From Planctomycetota bacterium (GTDB taxonomy: Bacteria; Planctomycetota; Planctomycetia; Pirellulales; Thermoguttaceae): a DNA stretch of 23,166 bases. Shown one piece after another: positions 5,733-14,400 of this stretch. A program made the translations under genes and the position numbers. The stretch lies in NCBI GenBank assembly GCA_018897395.1, contig JAHIKV010000062.1:1-23166 (forward strand), read 5' to 3'. Each line of letters starts with the position of its first letter. Position 1 is the first letter of the stretch. The notes beneath the pieces are model-generated. The model had not been told where the DNA came from. It searched no databases and saw nothing but the letters and a program-made list of their open reading frames with translations.

Positions 5733-8030
5733 TCACGCCGTTCTCGGCTCGGGGTACTTGATGCGGCCGTGGTAGATCGAAGTGAGCGACATGGCCAGGC
5801 TTTTTTCGATGGTTCGTAGTTCCCGCAGGGTCAGTCCGCTTTCGTCGAATTGTCCGCCGTGCAGGCGTTGTTCGGCGATTTCGCGGACGAGGCCCTCGAT
5901 CCGCGCCGGGGCGGGATCGACCAGCGTCCGGCTGGCGCTTTCCACGGCGTCGGCCAACATCAGGACCGCGGCCTCCTTGGTTTGCGGCCTTGGGCCGGGG
6001 TAACGGTACGTGTTCTCGTCGACCTCGCCGCCGTTGGGGTCCGCCAACTGCCGTTCGGTGGCGCGGTCGTAGAAAAACTCTACCCGCGTGGTGCCGTGAT
6101 GCTGGGCTATCAGGTCGATGATCGGTTGCGGGAGGCGATGTTGACGCGCCAGGTCGGCACCGTCCTTGATGTGCGCGATAATCACCAGGGTGCTCATGGC
6201 GGGGACCAACGTCTCGTGACGGTTCTTCTCGGAACCCTGGTTCTCGGCGAAATAGTCCGGCTTGAGCATCTTGCCGATGTCATGGAAGTAGGCGCCCACG
6301 CGGACCAGCAGCCCTCGGGCGTGGATGCTCTCGGCGGCGGCTTCGGCGATCGAGCCGACGGTGATCGAGTGGTTGTAGGTGCTCGGCGCCCGGCGGACGA
6401 GTTCCTGGAGCAAGGGATGGGCGACGTCGCCTAGTTCCAACAGGCTTAGGTCTGTCAGCACTCCGAAGAGGTGCTCGACGAAGGGGAGCAGCCCGAGCAT
6501 GATGAAGCCCGCCGCCACGGCCCACAATCCGCCGATCACGGCGTTCCAGAAAAGCGTCAAGTTGATCGGCTGATTGTCGATCATTCCAAAACCCAACTGC
6601 AACAGCACGGCCACGGCGCCGGCGAACATACCGACGTAGATCAACTTGCTTCGGTTGCGGATGTGGCCGAGGTTGAGGATGGCGGCGGCGGTCGTGCCCA
6701 TCAGCAGGAAGAACTCCTGCAAGCCGTGCCCGACGGCCAGCACGACGACGATTGCCACCACGCCCGAAAGCAACAGCGCAAGCGCTTGCCGATAGACGAT
6801 GGCCATCGTCATGCCGAAGAGCAAGACGGGGACAAGCTCGCCGCGCCAGGGATCGGCCGAGAGCCAGCGGGCCAACGCCACGGCGGCGACGGCCAGCGAC
6901 AGCAGCACGAGCAACCGGGTCAGGCTGGCCAGCGGGCCGCGCTGGCGATAGCGCATGTAGATGCCGCAGAGCACCAGGGCGGCGAAGATCAGACCCGTCA
7001 CGGCAACGGCGCGGGCGATCATTTTTTCGACGTGCCCGGCGCGCCGCAGGTTCATCGCCGCCGTGTATTCCAAGCCGAGCAAATCGATCTGGTCCTTGTT
7101 CAACGCCTGGCCGGCCTTGGCCAACGTTTGACCGGCCGAATACTGGGTCCGCACTTCGCCGACGGCCTTTTCGGCCTCGTCCATGTTTTGCTTGGTCAGC
7201 GAATCGTTGACGCTGAGCGTGGGTTTCAGTTTCGGCGGTTTCAGTTTCGGCAAGAACCAGGCGAACAAGCGGTCGGCCGCCTCCGAAAGCTCGTCGCGCC
7301 TGCGCAGGGCGTCGCGGATAGCCGTACCGTCGCCGATCAATACGTCGCCGACCTGGATCACCTGCCGCGATTTGGGATGGCCTTCGGGATAGACGACTAT
7401 TTCTTCCTGGTTTCCGGGGCCGAGGCTTTGATCGAGCTTGTCGAGCAAACCGCGTTCCTCGAAGGGCGCGAAAACCTCGGCGATCGCCTTCTCGACGCGA
7501 TCGAGCGTTTTTTGAGGCGTGAAAGCCTCGCGGAACTTGAGGAACTGCTCCTTTTGCTCCTCGGCCGACGGTGACGCGGCCCCCTCGGGCGGCGGCAACT
7601 GGAACTCTTTCCAGATTTTCGGGTCCAACTCGTCCAACGACGCCGCGGCGGTCAGTTCGGCCAGCGTGTTCCGCAACTGCGCCCGAAGCTGGACCAGCGG
7701 CTCGACGTCCTGCACGTAAACGTACCGCGCTTGGCCGCGCGCCCGCTCGCGGGCGGCTTGCGTGGCAACCGGGTCCGACTTGGTGAAGGAAACGGTGGTT
7801 ACTATGTCGCGCGGCGGGGTATAGCCGGCGCGGAAAACAAAACGCGGATCGGGCGGGTCCCAGCCGCGGATGACGGTGCAGATGGTGGCGGCGGCCAGCA
7901 GCGCCAAAGCGATCCGCCCCAACACGTCGCGGCGGCGCAGATTGTTCCACGCACGTTCCCATTGCCCAGGCGGCAACTCCAACGACGCCACTCGCTCGGA
8001 GCGTTTGCTTTTTCGGAACCCAAACGACAT
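5733..8030 (-). CDS. pgpH: PgpH-type 7TM-HD phosphohydrolase (putative c-di-AMP phosphodiesterase)
   Basis: Predicted 765-residue inner-membrane protein. A first membrane helix (about 37-56) is followed by a large extracytoplasmic domain (about 60-345) of the 7TMR-HDED kind. A cluster of hydrophobic helices (about 345-530) comes next, then a cytoplasmic HD domain (about 545-720). The HD domain retains APSTYNHS, YFHDIGKM, the AHIKDG segment, QHHGT and LADAVE, so the metal-binding His/Asp residues look intact. Characterised members (Listeria PgpH, B. subtilis YqfF) hydrolyse cyclic di-AMP to pApA; the substrate here is inferred from family. The ATG at 8030 gives MSFGFRKSKRSERV, a basic cytoplasmic N-terminus. 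It lies between phoH and ybeY, the same order as in Firmicutes. Confidence 0.9.
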   Translation of the reverse strand: MSFGFRKSKRSERVASLELPPGQWERAWNNLRRRDVLGRIALALLAAATICTVIRGWDPPDPRFVFRAGYTPPRDIVTTVSFTKSDPVATQAARERARGQARYVYVQDVEPLVQLRAQLRNTLAELTAAASLDELDPKIWKEFQLPPPEGAASPSAEEQKEQFLKFREAFTPQKTLDRVEKAIAEVFAPFEERGLLDKLDQSLGPGNQEEIVVYPEGHPKSRQVIQVGDVLIGDGTAIRDALRRRDELSEAADRLFAWFLPKLKPPKLKPTLSVNDSLTKQNMDEAEKAVGEVRTQYSAGQTLAKAGQALNKDQIDLLGLEYTAAMNLRRAGHVEKMIARAVAVTGLIFAALVLCGIYMRYRQRGPLASLTRLLVLLSLAVAAVALARWLSADPWRGELVPVLLFGMTMAIVYRQALALLLSGVVAIVVVLAVGHGLQEFFLLMGTTAAAILNLGHIRNRSKLIYVGMFAGAVAVLLQLGFGMIDNQPINLTLFWNAVIGGLWAVAAGFIMLGLLPFVEHLFGVLTDLSLLELGDVAHPLLQELVRRAPSTYNHSITVGSIAEAAAESIHARGLLVRVGAYFHDIGKMLKPDYFAENQGSEKNRHETLVPAMSTLVIIAHIKDGADLARQHRLPQPIIDLIAQHHGTTRVEFFYDRATERQLADPNGGEVDENTYRYPGPRPQTKEAAVLMLADAVESASRTLVDPAPARIEGLVREIAEQRLHGGQFDESGLTLRELRTIEKSLAMSLTSIYHGRIKYPEPRTA

Positions 8031-8066
8031 GATCTGATATTTTTATGGATCAGGGAGTTAATGTCA

Positions 8067-8148
8067 CAATAGCCGGGGGCCAATGGCCCCCGGAATGTGC
8101 TCAAAACAGCGGGTCTTCACTCCGGGGGCTGTTAGCCCCCGGCTATTG
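8067..8148. repeat. 82-bp double-hairpin element, copy 2
   Basis: Same design as 5007-5086: CAATAGCC/GGCTATTG ends, a first stem GGGGGCCAATGGCCCCC, a shared GGAATGTGCTCA linker start and a second GGGGGCTGTTAGCCCCC stem. The stem arms are conserved while the linker has diverged. It fills most of the phoH-pgpH spacer. Confidence 0.9.
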
Positions 8149-8175
8149 TTCGCAACGTTGTTTATCTGACACTCA

Positions 8176-9123
8176 CTAGCGGCGTTTTTTCGGACGTTCC
8201 TGATATGCGTCAACAATCATTTGGACCAAGCGGTGGCGGACGATGTCGGCGACGGTGAGCTTGACCGAGGCGATGCCTTCGATCCCGCGGAGCCGCGAAA
8301 GGGCGTCGACCAACCCGCTCCGCGTTTTCGGCGGCAGGTCGATCTGCGTCACGTCGCCGGAAACGACGATTTTCGAGCCGGCCCCCATCCGCGTCAAAAA
8401 CATCTTCATCTGCGAGACGGTCGTGTTCTGGGCCTCGTCGAGGATGATAAAGGCCTCGTTGAGCGTCCGCCCGCGCATGTAGGCCAGCGGAATCACCTCG
8501 ATCAAGTCGGCCTCCGTGTAGTCGCGGATCAGGTCGTGATCCATCATTTCGTGCAGCGCGTCGGTCAACGGCCGGAGATACGGATTGATCTTGGCCTGCA
8601 AGTCACCCGGCAGAAATCCGAGGCTCTCGCCGGCCTCCACCGCGGGCCGGACCAGCACGATCTTGCGAATCTCCTGCCGCTTTAAGGCGGCGACGGCAGC
8701 GGCCACGGCCAGATAGGTCTTGCCCGTCCCGGCCGGTCCGTAGCACAAAACAATCTCGTGGCGTCGGACGGCATCGATGTATTCCGCCTGGCCGGGCGTC
8801 CGCGACCGGATCTGCTTGCCTGTGCGAAAGACGTCGATCGGCACTGAGCCGTTCGACGCCTGGCCGTTCCGCACGCCGGTCAATACACGGCTGACGTCGT
8901 CGGCCGAGACCGTGTCGTGACGATTGGCGCAGAGCTGGAGTTGTTCGAATATCTCGGTGGCCTGGACAACCGCCGGTTCGGGGCCGGCGACGTGGATCCG
9001 GCCGTCGCGGGCAGTGATGCTCACGCCCAGCGCGTCGCGGATTCGACGCAAGTGCTGATCGCACTCGCCGAAGAGCGCCAGCAGCGACTGGGAATTGACG
9101 ACCGATATGGTTGATTCAATCAT
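8176..9123 (-). CDS. phoH: PhoH family ATPase
   Basis: Predicted 315-residue PhoH-like protein, a cytoplasmic P-loop ATPase related to superfamily 1 helicases, often encoded next to ybeY and presumed to act in RNA metabolism. An N-terminal KH-like region (about 1-65, ALFGECDQHLRRIRDALGV) precedes the ATPase domain. Walker A is GPAGTGKT at 129-136, Walker B is IILDEAQN at 226-233, and further conserved blocks are VRPAVEAGESLGFLPGD and VVSGDVTQIDLP. An ATG at 9123 starts right at the conserved MIESTISV strand; an in-frame start at 9228 would add 35 residues of low similarity. The last residues are a basic tail (RPKKRR). It heads the phoH-pgpH-ybeY-recO group. Confidence 0.93.
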   Translation of the reverse strand: MIESTISVVNSQSLLALFGECDQHLRRIRDALGVSITARDGRIHVAGPEPAVVQATEIFEQLQLCANRHDTVSADDVSRVLTGVRNGQASNGSVPIDVFRTGKQIRSRTPGQAEYIDAVRRHEIVLCYGPAGTGKTYLAVAAAVAALKRQEIRKIVLVRPAVEAGESLGFLPGDLQAKINPYLRPLTDALHEMMDHDLIRDYTEADLIEVIPLAYMRGRTLNEAFIILDEAQNTTVSQMKMFLTRMGAGSKIVVSGDVTQIDLPPKTRSGLVDALSRLRGIEGIASVKLTVADIVRHRLVQMIVDAYQERPKKRR

Positions 9124-9232
9124 CCTTAATTCGCGCCGCCGCGAAAGTCGCTCCTCGCGTGTGTCCGAAAAAAACGCGACCGTTGGTCGTGCCGAAAACC
9201 GACCGCCCGGAGATTGACTACCGGCCACGTCC

Positions 9233-9346
9233 GTACTGTAAGTATACTAAAAGTCTTTCAGGCTGGCGATGTACTGTAAGTATACTAAAAGTCTTTCAGG
9301 CTGGCGATGTACTGTAAGTATACTAAAAGTCTTTCAGGCTGGCGAT
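9233..9346. repeat. Three identical 38-bp tandem repeats covering the 3' end of the zinc-ribbon gene
   Basis: Copies at 9233-9270, 9271-9308 and 9309-9346 are identical. The copy at 9309-9346 contains the last codons (YIASLKDF) and TAG stop of the zinc-ribbon gene; the other two are untranslated duplicates that carry the same codons and stop. Each unit contains the palindrome AGTATACT. There are no spacers, so this is not a CRISPR array. Confidence 0.95.
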
Positions 9347-9688
9347 GTAGGTGTGGCAATGCGGGCAGATATGGGAGCCGGCCGAGACCTCCTGGTTGCA
9401 TCGGTCGCAACACTTTTTCGGCGTCCCCTGCCGGTGAATCCCCGACAGCGAGGTATCGGAGAACACATTGAAGCCTTCGACCGTGTCCTCGACAGAGTCC
9501 TGGCGGGGGGGCGGCGCGTGATCCCCCAGAATATGAAGGATCGCGTCCTCCGACATGTCCGCGTGCTTCGGTTGCGGCCGAGGAACTCTCACTTGAGTCC
9601 GGCACGTGGGGCAAAGCCCCACAACGCCGGCAAGCGAATCCTTGACGTGCAAAACGTGCCCGTTACTACACACGCACTTAATCGACAT
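9323..9688 (-). CDS. Small double zinc-ribbon protein
   Basis: Predicted 121-residue soluble protein of unknown function. The N-terminal part has MSIKCVCSNGHVLHVKDSLAG followed by CPTC, resembling a treble-clef or zinc-ribbon start with Cys/His ligands. The C-terminal part has CDRC and CPHCH (CCDRCNQEVSAGSHICPHCH), a second zinc ribbon. Between them is an acidic linker of about 60 residues. Small proteins of this build (NGHVL-K-SLAG-G-CP-C) are frequent in planctomycetes, by recollection of the family rather than by search. The ATG at 9688 has an excellent ribosome binding site (GGAGG, 7 nt away), so the longer frame to 9760 is not used. Its last eight codons and stop lie in the 38-bp triplication. 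It may bind nucleic acid or protein; no specific role can be given. Confidence 0.85.
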   Translation of the reverse strand: MSIKCVCSNGHVLHVKDSLAGVVGLCPTCRTQVRVPRPQPKHADMSEDAILHILGDHAPPPRQDSVEDTVEGFNVFSDTSLSGIHRQGTPKKCCDRCNQEVSAGSHICPHCHTYIASLKDF

Positions 9689-10051
9689 CGGATTGCCTCC
9701 TTCACCTTTGCCCGAAAGGCGTGTCTGTCGATATGCGATGCCGCGGAATCCGTTACGCAAAAAGCGAATTCACCTCCCGTGAAAATACGGCGCCCTTCGC
9801 CGTCCGAGATGGACCGGAAAAATGAGAATAGATGAGTCCCACCACTTTCATGATAACCTATGCGATAGGTAGTGAATAGTCCGAATCGTGTTTTTTGGCG
9901 CGGCCATGCAACTCTACGTGGGCATTGTTGAGTAACCTAGTGGACGGGGGCGCCCGGGATAAACGAGCGGCATCCACTCAATATTGTGCAAGTCTATTTT
10001 GAAACGCCCCCGCGACCGCGGTCGCGGGATGCTATTGCATCATTGAAATGA
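9689..10051. other. Gene-free spacer between the ABC ATPase and zinc-ribbon genes
   Basis: No credible coding frame is seen in these 363 bases. It should carry the promoter of the zinc-ribbon gene, but no convincing -35/-10 pair was recognised. It contains a small palindrome CCTAT-GCG-ATAGG near 9858-9870 and the GC-rich palindrome listed at 10009-10028. Confidence 0.6.
10009..10028. terminator. Perfect 20-bp GC palindrome downstream of the ABC ATPase gene
   Basis: CCCGCGACCG and CGGTCGCGGG form a perfect inverted repeat 23 bases past the stop codon of the ABC gene. On the minus strand it is followed by GGCGTTTCAAAATAG, not a clean T-run, so it may be a transcript-end hairpin or a protein-binding site rather than a classical intrinsic terminator. 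Confidence 0.4.
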
Positions 10052-11152
10052 CTATTGCCGGGCGAACAGTGCTTTGCGCAATTCTTCCTCGAACGTGGCG
10101 CTGGCGCGGATTACGGCTTGGAAATCTTCGTTCCCCAACGAGTAGACTTCCAGGTCTTCCTTGGCCACGACGGTTGCGTTGCGCGGTTCGCCGGTCAACA
10201 GCGCCGCCTCGCCGAAGAAGTCGCCCTTGCCCAGCGTGGCGACCAGTTTCCGGCCCGAGCCGGAATCGACCATGATGTCCACCCGGCCCAAGCGGACCAC
10301 GTAGAACTTGTCGCCCGGATCGCCCTGCCGGGTGACGACCGCGCCGGCGGGGAAACGTTCGAGCGTCATCCGGTCGGCCGTCTCGCCGAAGGTCTTGGGG
10401 GTCAGTCGGCCGAAGACCGGGCAGGCCTGCAAAAACTCGCAGATCATCGCCGATTCCTTCACCAGCACGTTCGAGCGGATCCGTCCGTCGACCAGGTTGA
10501 CGATCCGGTCGGCCACGTCGAGGATGCGGTTGTCGTGCGTGACCATGATGATCGTGCAGTTGTCGGTCTTGACCAATTCCTGAAAGAGGGTGACCACTTC
10601 GCGCCCCGATTTCTCGTCCAACGCGGCGGTCGGCTCGTCGGCCAGAACGAGCTTCGGCTTGTGGGCCAGACCGCGGGTGATTGCCACCCGCTGCTTCTGA
10701 CCGCCGGAGAGCGAGCCGGGCTTGTAGTTGATGCGGTGTTCCAGTCCCAGGCGGGTGAGCATCTCGACGCTGCGATCGTCGTTCCGACGGCCCTCGGTCG
10801 AGAACAGCTCGAGCGCCATTTTGACGTTTTGCCGGGCGGTCAACGACTCGAAGAGGTTATGGGTCTGGAAGATGAACCCCAACTCGCGGCGCAGCGCGAT
10901 CAACTCGCCCGGCGAGGCCCCGCGCAACTCCCGCCCCAAGACCTTCAAGCTCCCCTCTCGCACGGTCCGCAACGTTCCGATAAGGGTCAGCAGCGTGGTC
11001 TTTCCCGAGCCGGAGGGTCCGGTCATGATGACGATCTCGCCGCGCGCAACTTCGAGGTAGTTGTCGAAGAGGACCTGTTTTTCCAGTTCCCCCTCGCCAA
11101 AGTAATGTTGCACGTTGGCGACCCGCACGGCAAAACCATTATGTTCCGACAT
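10052..11152 (-). CDS. DevA/LolD-type ABC transporter ATPase fused to a cyclic-nucleotide-binding domain
   Basis: Predicted 366-residue cytoplasmic ATPase. The first 240 residues are an ABC domain: Walker A GPSGSGKT (45-52), Q-loop IFQTHNL, signature LSGGQ (148-152), Walker B LVLADEP (168-174) and the switch His in VTHD (206). Wording such as QHYFGEGELEKQVLFDNYLE, EIVIMTGPSGSGKTT and GSLKVLGREL is very close to the DevA family, ATPases of the DevBCA exporters of cyanobacteria. Residues from about 247 to 358 form a CRP-like cyclic-nucleotide-binding domain with a phosphate cassette FGEAAL...EPRNATVVA that keeps the Glu and Arg needed for cNMP. No permease or membrane-fusion protein is nearby. 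Starts at 11173, 11155 and 11152 are possible; GGGAG 7 nt before 11152 favours the last. Direct cNMP control of a transporter is inference. Confidence 0.9.
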   Translation of the reverse strand: MSEHNGFAVRVANVQHYFGEGELEKQVLFDNYLEVARGEIVIMTGPSGSGKTTLLTLIGTLRTVREGSLKVLGRELRGASPGELIALRRELGFIFQTHNLFESLTARQNVKMALELFSTEGRRNDDRSVEMLTRLGLEHRINYKPGSLSGGQKQRVAITRGLAHKPKLVLADEPTAALDEKSGREVVTLFQELVKTDNCTIIMVTHDNRILDVADRIVNLVDGRIRSNVLVKESAMICEFLQACPVFGRLTPKTFGETADRMTLERFPAGAVVTRQGDPGDKFYVVRLGRVDIMVDSGSGRKLVATLGKGDFFGEAALLTGEPRNATVVAKEDLEVYSLGNEDFQAVIRASATFEEELRKALFARQ

Positions 11153-11185
11153 CATTTCGCTCCCATCGAACATAATAACTTTTCT

Positions 11186-11317
11186 CTAGCCCAGGCGTTC
11201 ACGCCTGGGGACAAAGTCACAACCATTTCCCTCTTTTCCGTCAGGCCCCCTTAAGGGGGCCAAATGGGCAAATGGTTGTGTGTGCCCTCATTCCCCAGGC
11301 GTGAACGCCTGGGCTAG
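11186..11317. repeat. Nested palindromic element (132 bp)
   Basis: Outer arms 11186-11211 and 11292-11317 are a perfect 26-bp inverted repeat (CTAGCCCAGGCGTTCACGCC...). Each arm is itself a hairpin (CCAGGCG-TTCA-CGCCTGG). A middle pair CACAACCATTT/AAATGGTTGTG (near 11218-11228 and 11270-11280) encloses a perfect 18-bp palindrome GGCCCCCTTAAGGGGGCC at 11244-11261. It lies between the giant gene and the ABC gene; no coding is seen. Confidence 0.92.
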
Positions 11318-11437
11318 GGAAAAACTACAACGACGACTTATTCCTAATAAGTGACCTCGGATATCTTTGAGGATGTTTTTTACAATCCTGAAACCTTATA
11401 CCATATTCTACGTTCTACCGGGAATGACTCTGTTGCC
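11318..11437. other. AT-rich spacer downstream of the 2026-residue gene
   Basis: This spacer is clearly AT-richer than its surroundings and contains two short inverted repeats, CTTATT-CCT-AATAAG (11337-11351) and an AGGAT/ATCCT pair around a T-run near 11370-11390. It could hold the transcript end of the giant gene and the promoter of the ABC gene. No defined motif was recognised. Confidence 0.4.
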
Positions 11438-14400
11438 TCAGGCGTCGGCCGACGGCTGTTGCAACGGCTCCTCTTTTCCGGCGCGCGGCAAAACGGAGAG
11501 TCCGAGCAACGCCAACGCCGCCAGGGCGACGGCGCCGGCCAGGTATCTCGGCAGCCGGTCGGGAGGCGCGGGGCGACAGTCGAGCGACAGCGTCGTGCCG
11601 CCGTCGGCCGACTCGTATTGGAACACGGACTGTTGCGAACCGCCGATGGTGCGTCGCAAAATGTCGGCGGGCTTCCAGGGATCGGCGGCCGCGGCGCCTT
11701 GCGGGTCGGAGACCAGCCATCCGGCCGGTACGCCGACGGTCCAACGGGTCCGACGCACCGGCATGTCCGCCAACGTCGGCGCGTCGAAGCGGACGTGGCC
11801 GGTGCGATCCGCCTCGGGCAGCAATCCGGAAAAAACCACCTCGATCCGTTGCGGCTCGTCGGCCGAGGCCAACGACAGCCGCCAGAGGTTATCGTCGATC
11901 CGCCGCGGCGAGACCGGCATACCTGCGACCGTCGCCTGGACCAACTCGCAGCCGTCGGGCAGACGCAGGGACCGCTGCGCGACTCCGCCCGGCTCGATCT
12001 CCAGCCCCGCCGCGCCGCGGAGGCGGCCGTCGGACTGCCACGCCAGCGCGACGTCGGCCAGCCGGACCGAGCCGGCGACGCCCGCGACGGCGACCGAATC
12101 CAGACTCGCCCGATACTGCTTGCCCGATACCTCGTAACAAAAAGTTGTAGGAGGCGGTTCGGGAACCACGCCCTTCGCTACGCTCAGGGACGTGCCACCC
12201 TCCACGGATTTCAGTCCGCGGGTCCACCAACGATAGGTTCGGTTTCCGTTTTGGCTGGGCAGGACGATCCATCTTTTCAGATTGTCGATTCCCGATAGGC
12301 GGAGGTCGGCCGCGCTGGGCCGGTCGCCGGGGGCCAATTCCAGCGGCCCGGAAATGGCGAACGTGAAATCGGCGGAGACCGCCTCGCGCGGCCGGAAGAC
12401 GATGCACCGGCCCTCGCCCGGCACTTCGCGGACCTGCAACTCCCCCGGCTTGTCGGCCTCGTAGGGTCCGTTCCAGGGCGCGGGCGCATGGATGCGAATC
12501 TCATCGAGCAGCCCGTCGCCGACCGTCAGGCGGAACTCGGCCCGTGCGGACCACGAACGGCCGTCGTCTTGCATGCGCACTACCTGCTCGGCGCCGACCT
12601 TTGGGCGGTTGGGCCGCAAGAGAACGGCGGCCGGCGGCCGACCCTCGCCATCCCAGCGGATGGTCCGCGCCAGGCGTCCGAGATCGAGCTGGCGGGCCGT
12701 TTCCGCCGCATCCGGGGCGGCAGTGGAACTGCCACCCCAACTTTCCGATAAACTTCCGCCCACGCTTAGTGCGGCGGGAGAAATGTCGTCCAGAATCAGT
12801 TGTTCCCCTTCCTCGCCTTGAACTTCCAACAACACGGCCGGCCGTCTGAACAACCGGATCGTCGCCGAGCGAAGTTCGCACCGTTGGACGCGCAGCGCCG
12901 GCAACGGCCACTGCCGACCCGTGCCGATCGGCAGCCGTCCGCGGAGGGCCAATTTTTGCGTCCCGGAGGCGGGGCCGCCGAGAAAGATCGTGATCGTTCC
13001 CTCGTCGTCCCGCGACCAGCGATGAACGCGCTCGATGTCGTCTTCGAGCACCGAGACGCTTTCGACTTCCAGCTCCTTCGGCGCCGTCAGCCGATGCTGG
13101 AAAACGTAGCCCGAGGCGACCGATAGCGAGGCGTCGAACAGCACGCCGACGCGGTCCTCGTCGAAGCTCAGGGTCAAGTTCTGATCGACCGTGCCGCGCG
13201 GTTGGTGGGGGCGGGTCGAGAGGGTCCAGCCCGCCTGACCCTCGGCCAGGCGGAAGGCGGCCTGGGGCGTCGAGTCGGCCTCGCCCCAAGCCTGGCGGAA
13301 GTCGGCGACGGCCACCGGCTCGAGCGGTTCGTCTAGTTGTTGGTCGTGATCCAGCGCCGGATCGACGCTGAAGGCGGCCCAATTTCTGACGGGTTGGAAA
13401 TCGAGCGGTTCGATTTTCGGCAAGGGTACGTTGCCCACGCCCGAGGCCCCGCCGAGCAGAAGCGTGGCTTCCAAGGTCGCTTCGTCCGAGATCGGACGAG
13501 ACCAGCGGAAGGTGATCGGCCGGACGTTTCCCGACTCCGCTCCGACCTGCGCGACCGGCGGATCGTCGCCCGCCAGCGGGAGCAGCCGCAGCCTGGGATC
13601 GACGGCCAATCGAACTTGCTGAATTCGCCCCTCGACCGAGTGAAACTTGAACTTGACCTCGATCAGCACCGAACCGGGTTGGACCTTCAACCACGCCAAT
13701 TGTTCGACCTCGACGGCTGGGCCGGCGCCGCCGGGCGCCAGGTCCTCTTGCCAGCGGACGGACAACCGGTCGGCCGGACCAAGCTCGGCCTTCAACAGCC
13801 GCGATCCTTTGCCGAGGAGAACGCCGCCGCGGGCCGAGGGGACTTCCACCGACGGCGCGCCGTCGGGCAGCGTCAGCTCCAGCCGCGCCGCGGGGACGCG
13901 GGGGATGGGCAGATCGAAGCCGCCCGAGACCCCGTTGTTGTGCATCGTCGGCCGCAAGGAAAGCTCCAGGCGGTATTGGCCCGGCTCGGGTATCTCGACC
14001 ACCAAGGCGGCGGCGTCCGGCTCGCCGCGCGGCTCGATCGGCCGGCCGTCCAGCAGCGCGCTGCCGGAGAGGAAGGCCGCGATCTCGGCGCCAAGCGGCA
14101 GGCGGATCCGCGCATCGGGCTCGAACACGCGCAGATCGTATTGGACCCGCAGATTCCCCGCCGCCATCCGCCCGGCGGCGCCCTTGCGGGTCAGATCGCC
14201 CCGATAGGTTGCCCCGAGTATCATCCACGCCGGCAGTTTCCCGACCGCCGCCGCGTGGCGATGCAACTCCTGATAGAACCGTTCGGGTACGTACACCTTC
14301 CCGCCGACGGGCTTGCGCCGCGCGTCGATGGGCACGAAGACCCGGTATGCCGGCGCGGCGGCCGGTGGAAATTTCAGCGACTCCGCCTCGATCCCTTTAG

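Noticed and set aside
9233..9346. CRISPR-like array
   Set aside because: The 38-bp copies are directly adjacent without spacers and contain the end of a coding sequence.
9840..9960. Promoter or operator for the zinc-ribbon gene
   Set aside because: Only a small palindrome (near 9858-9870) was found and no convincing -35/-10 or sigma-54 pattern, so no site is claimed.
12501..14228. 575-residue minus-strand frame (and 6280-7962, 560 residues)
   Set aside because: Alternate-frame shadow of the giant gene and of pgpH respectively; Arg-rich composition, no motif, no initiation signal.
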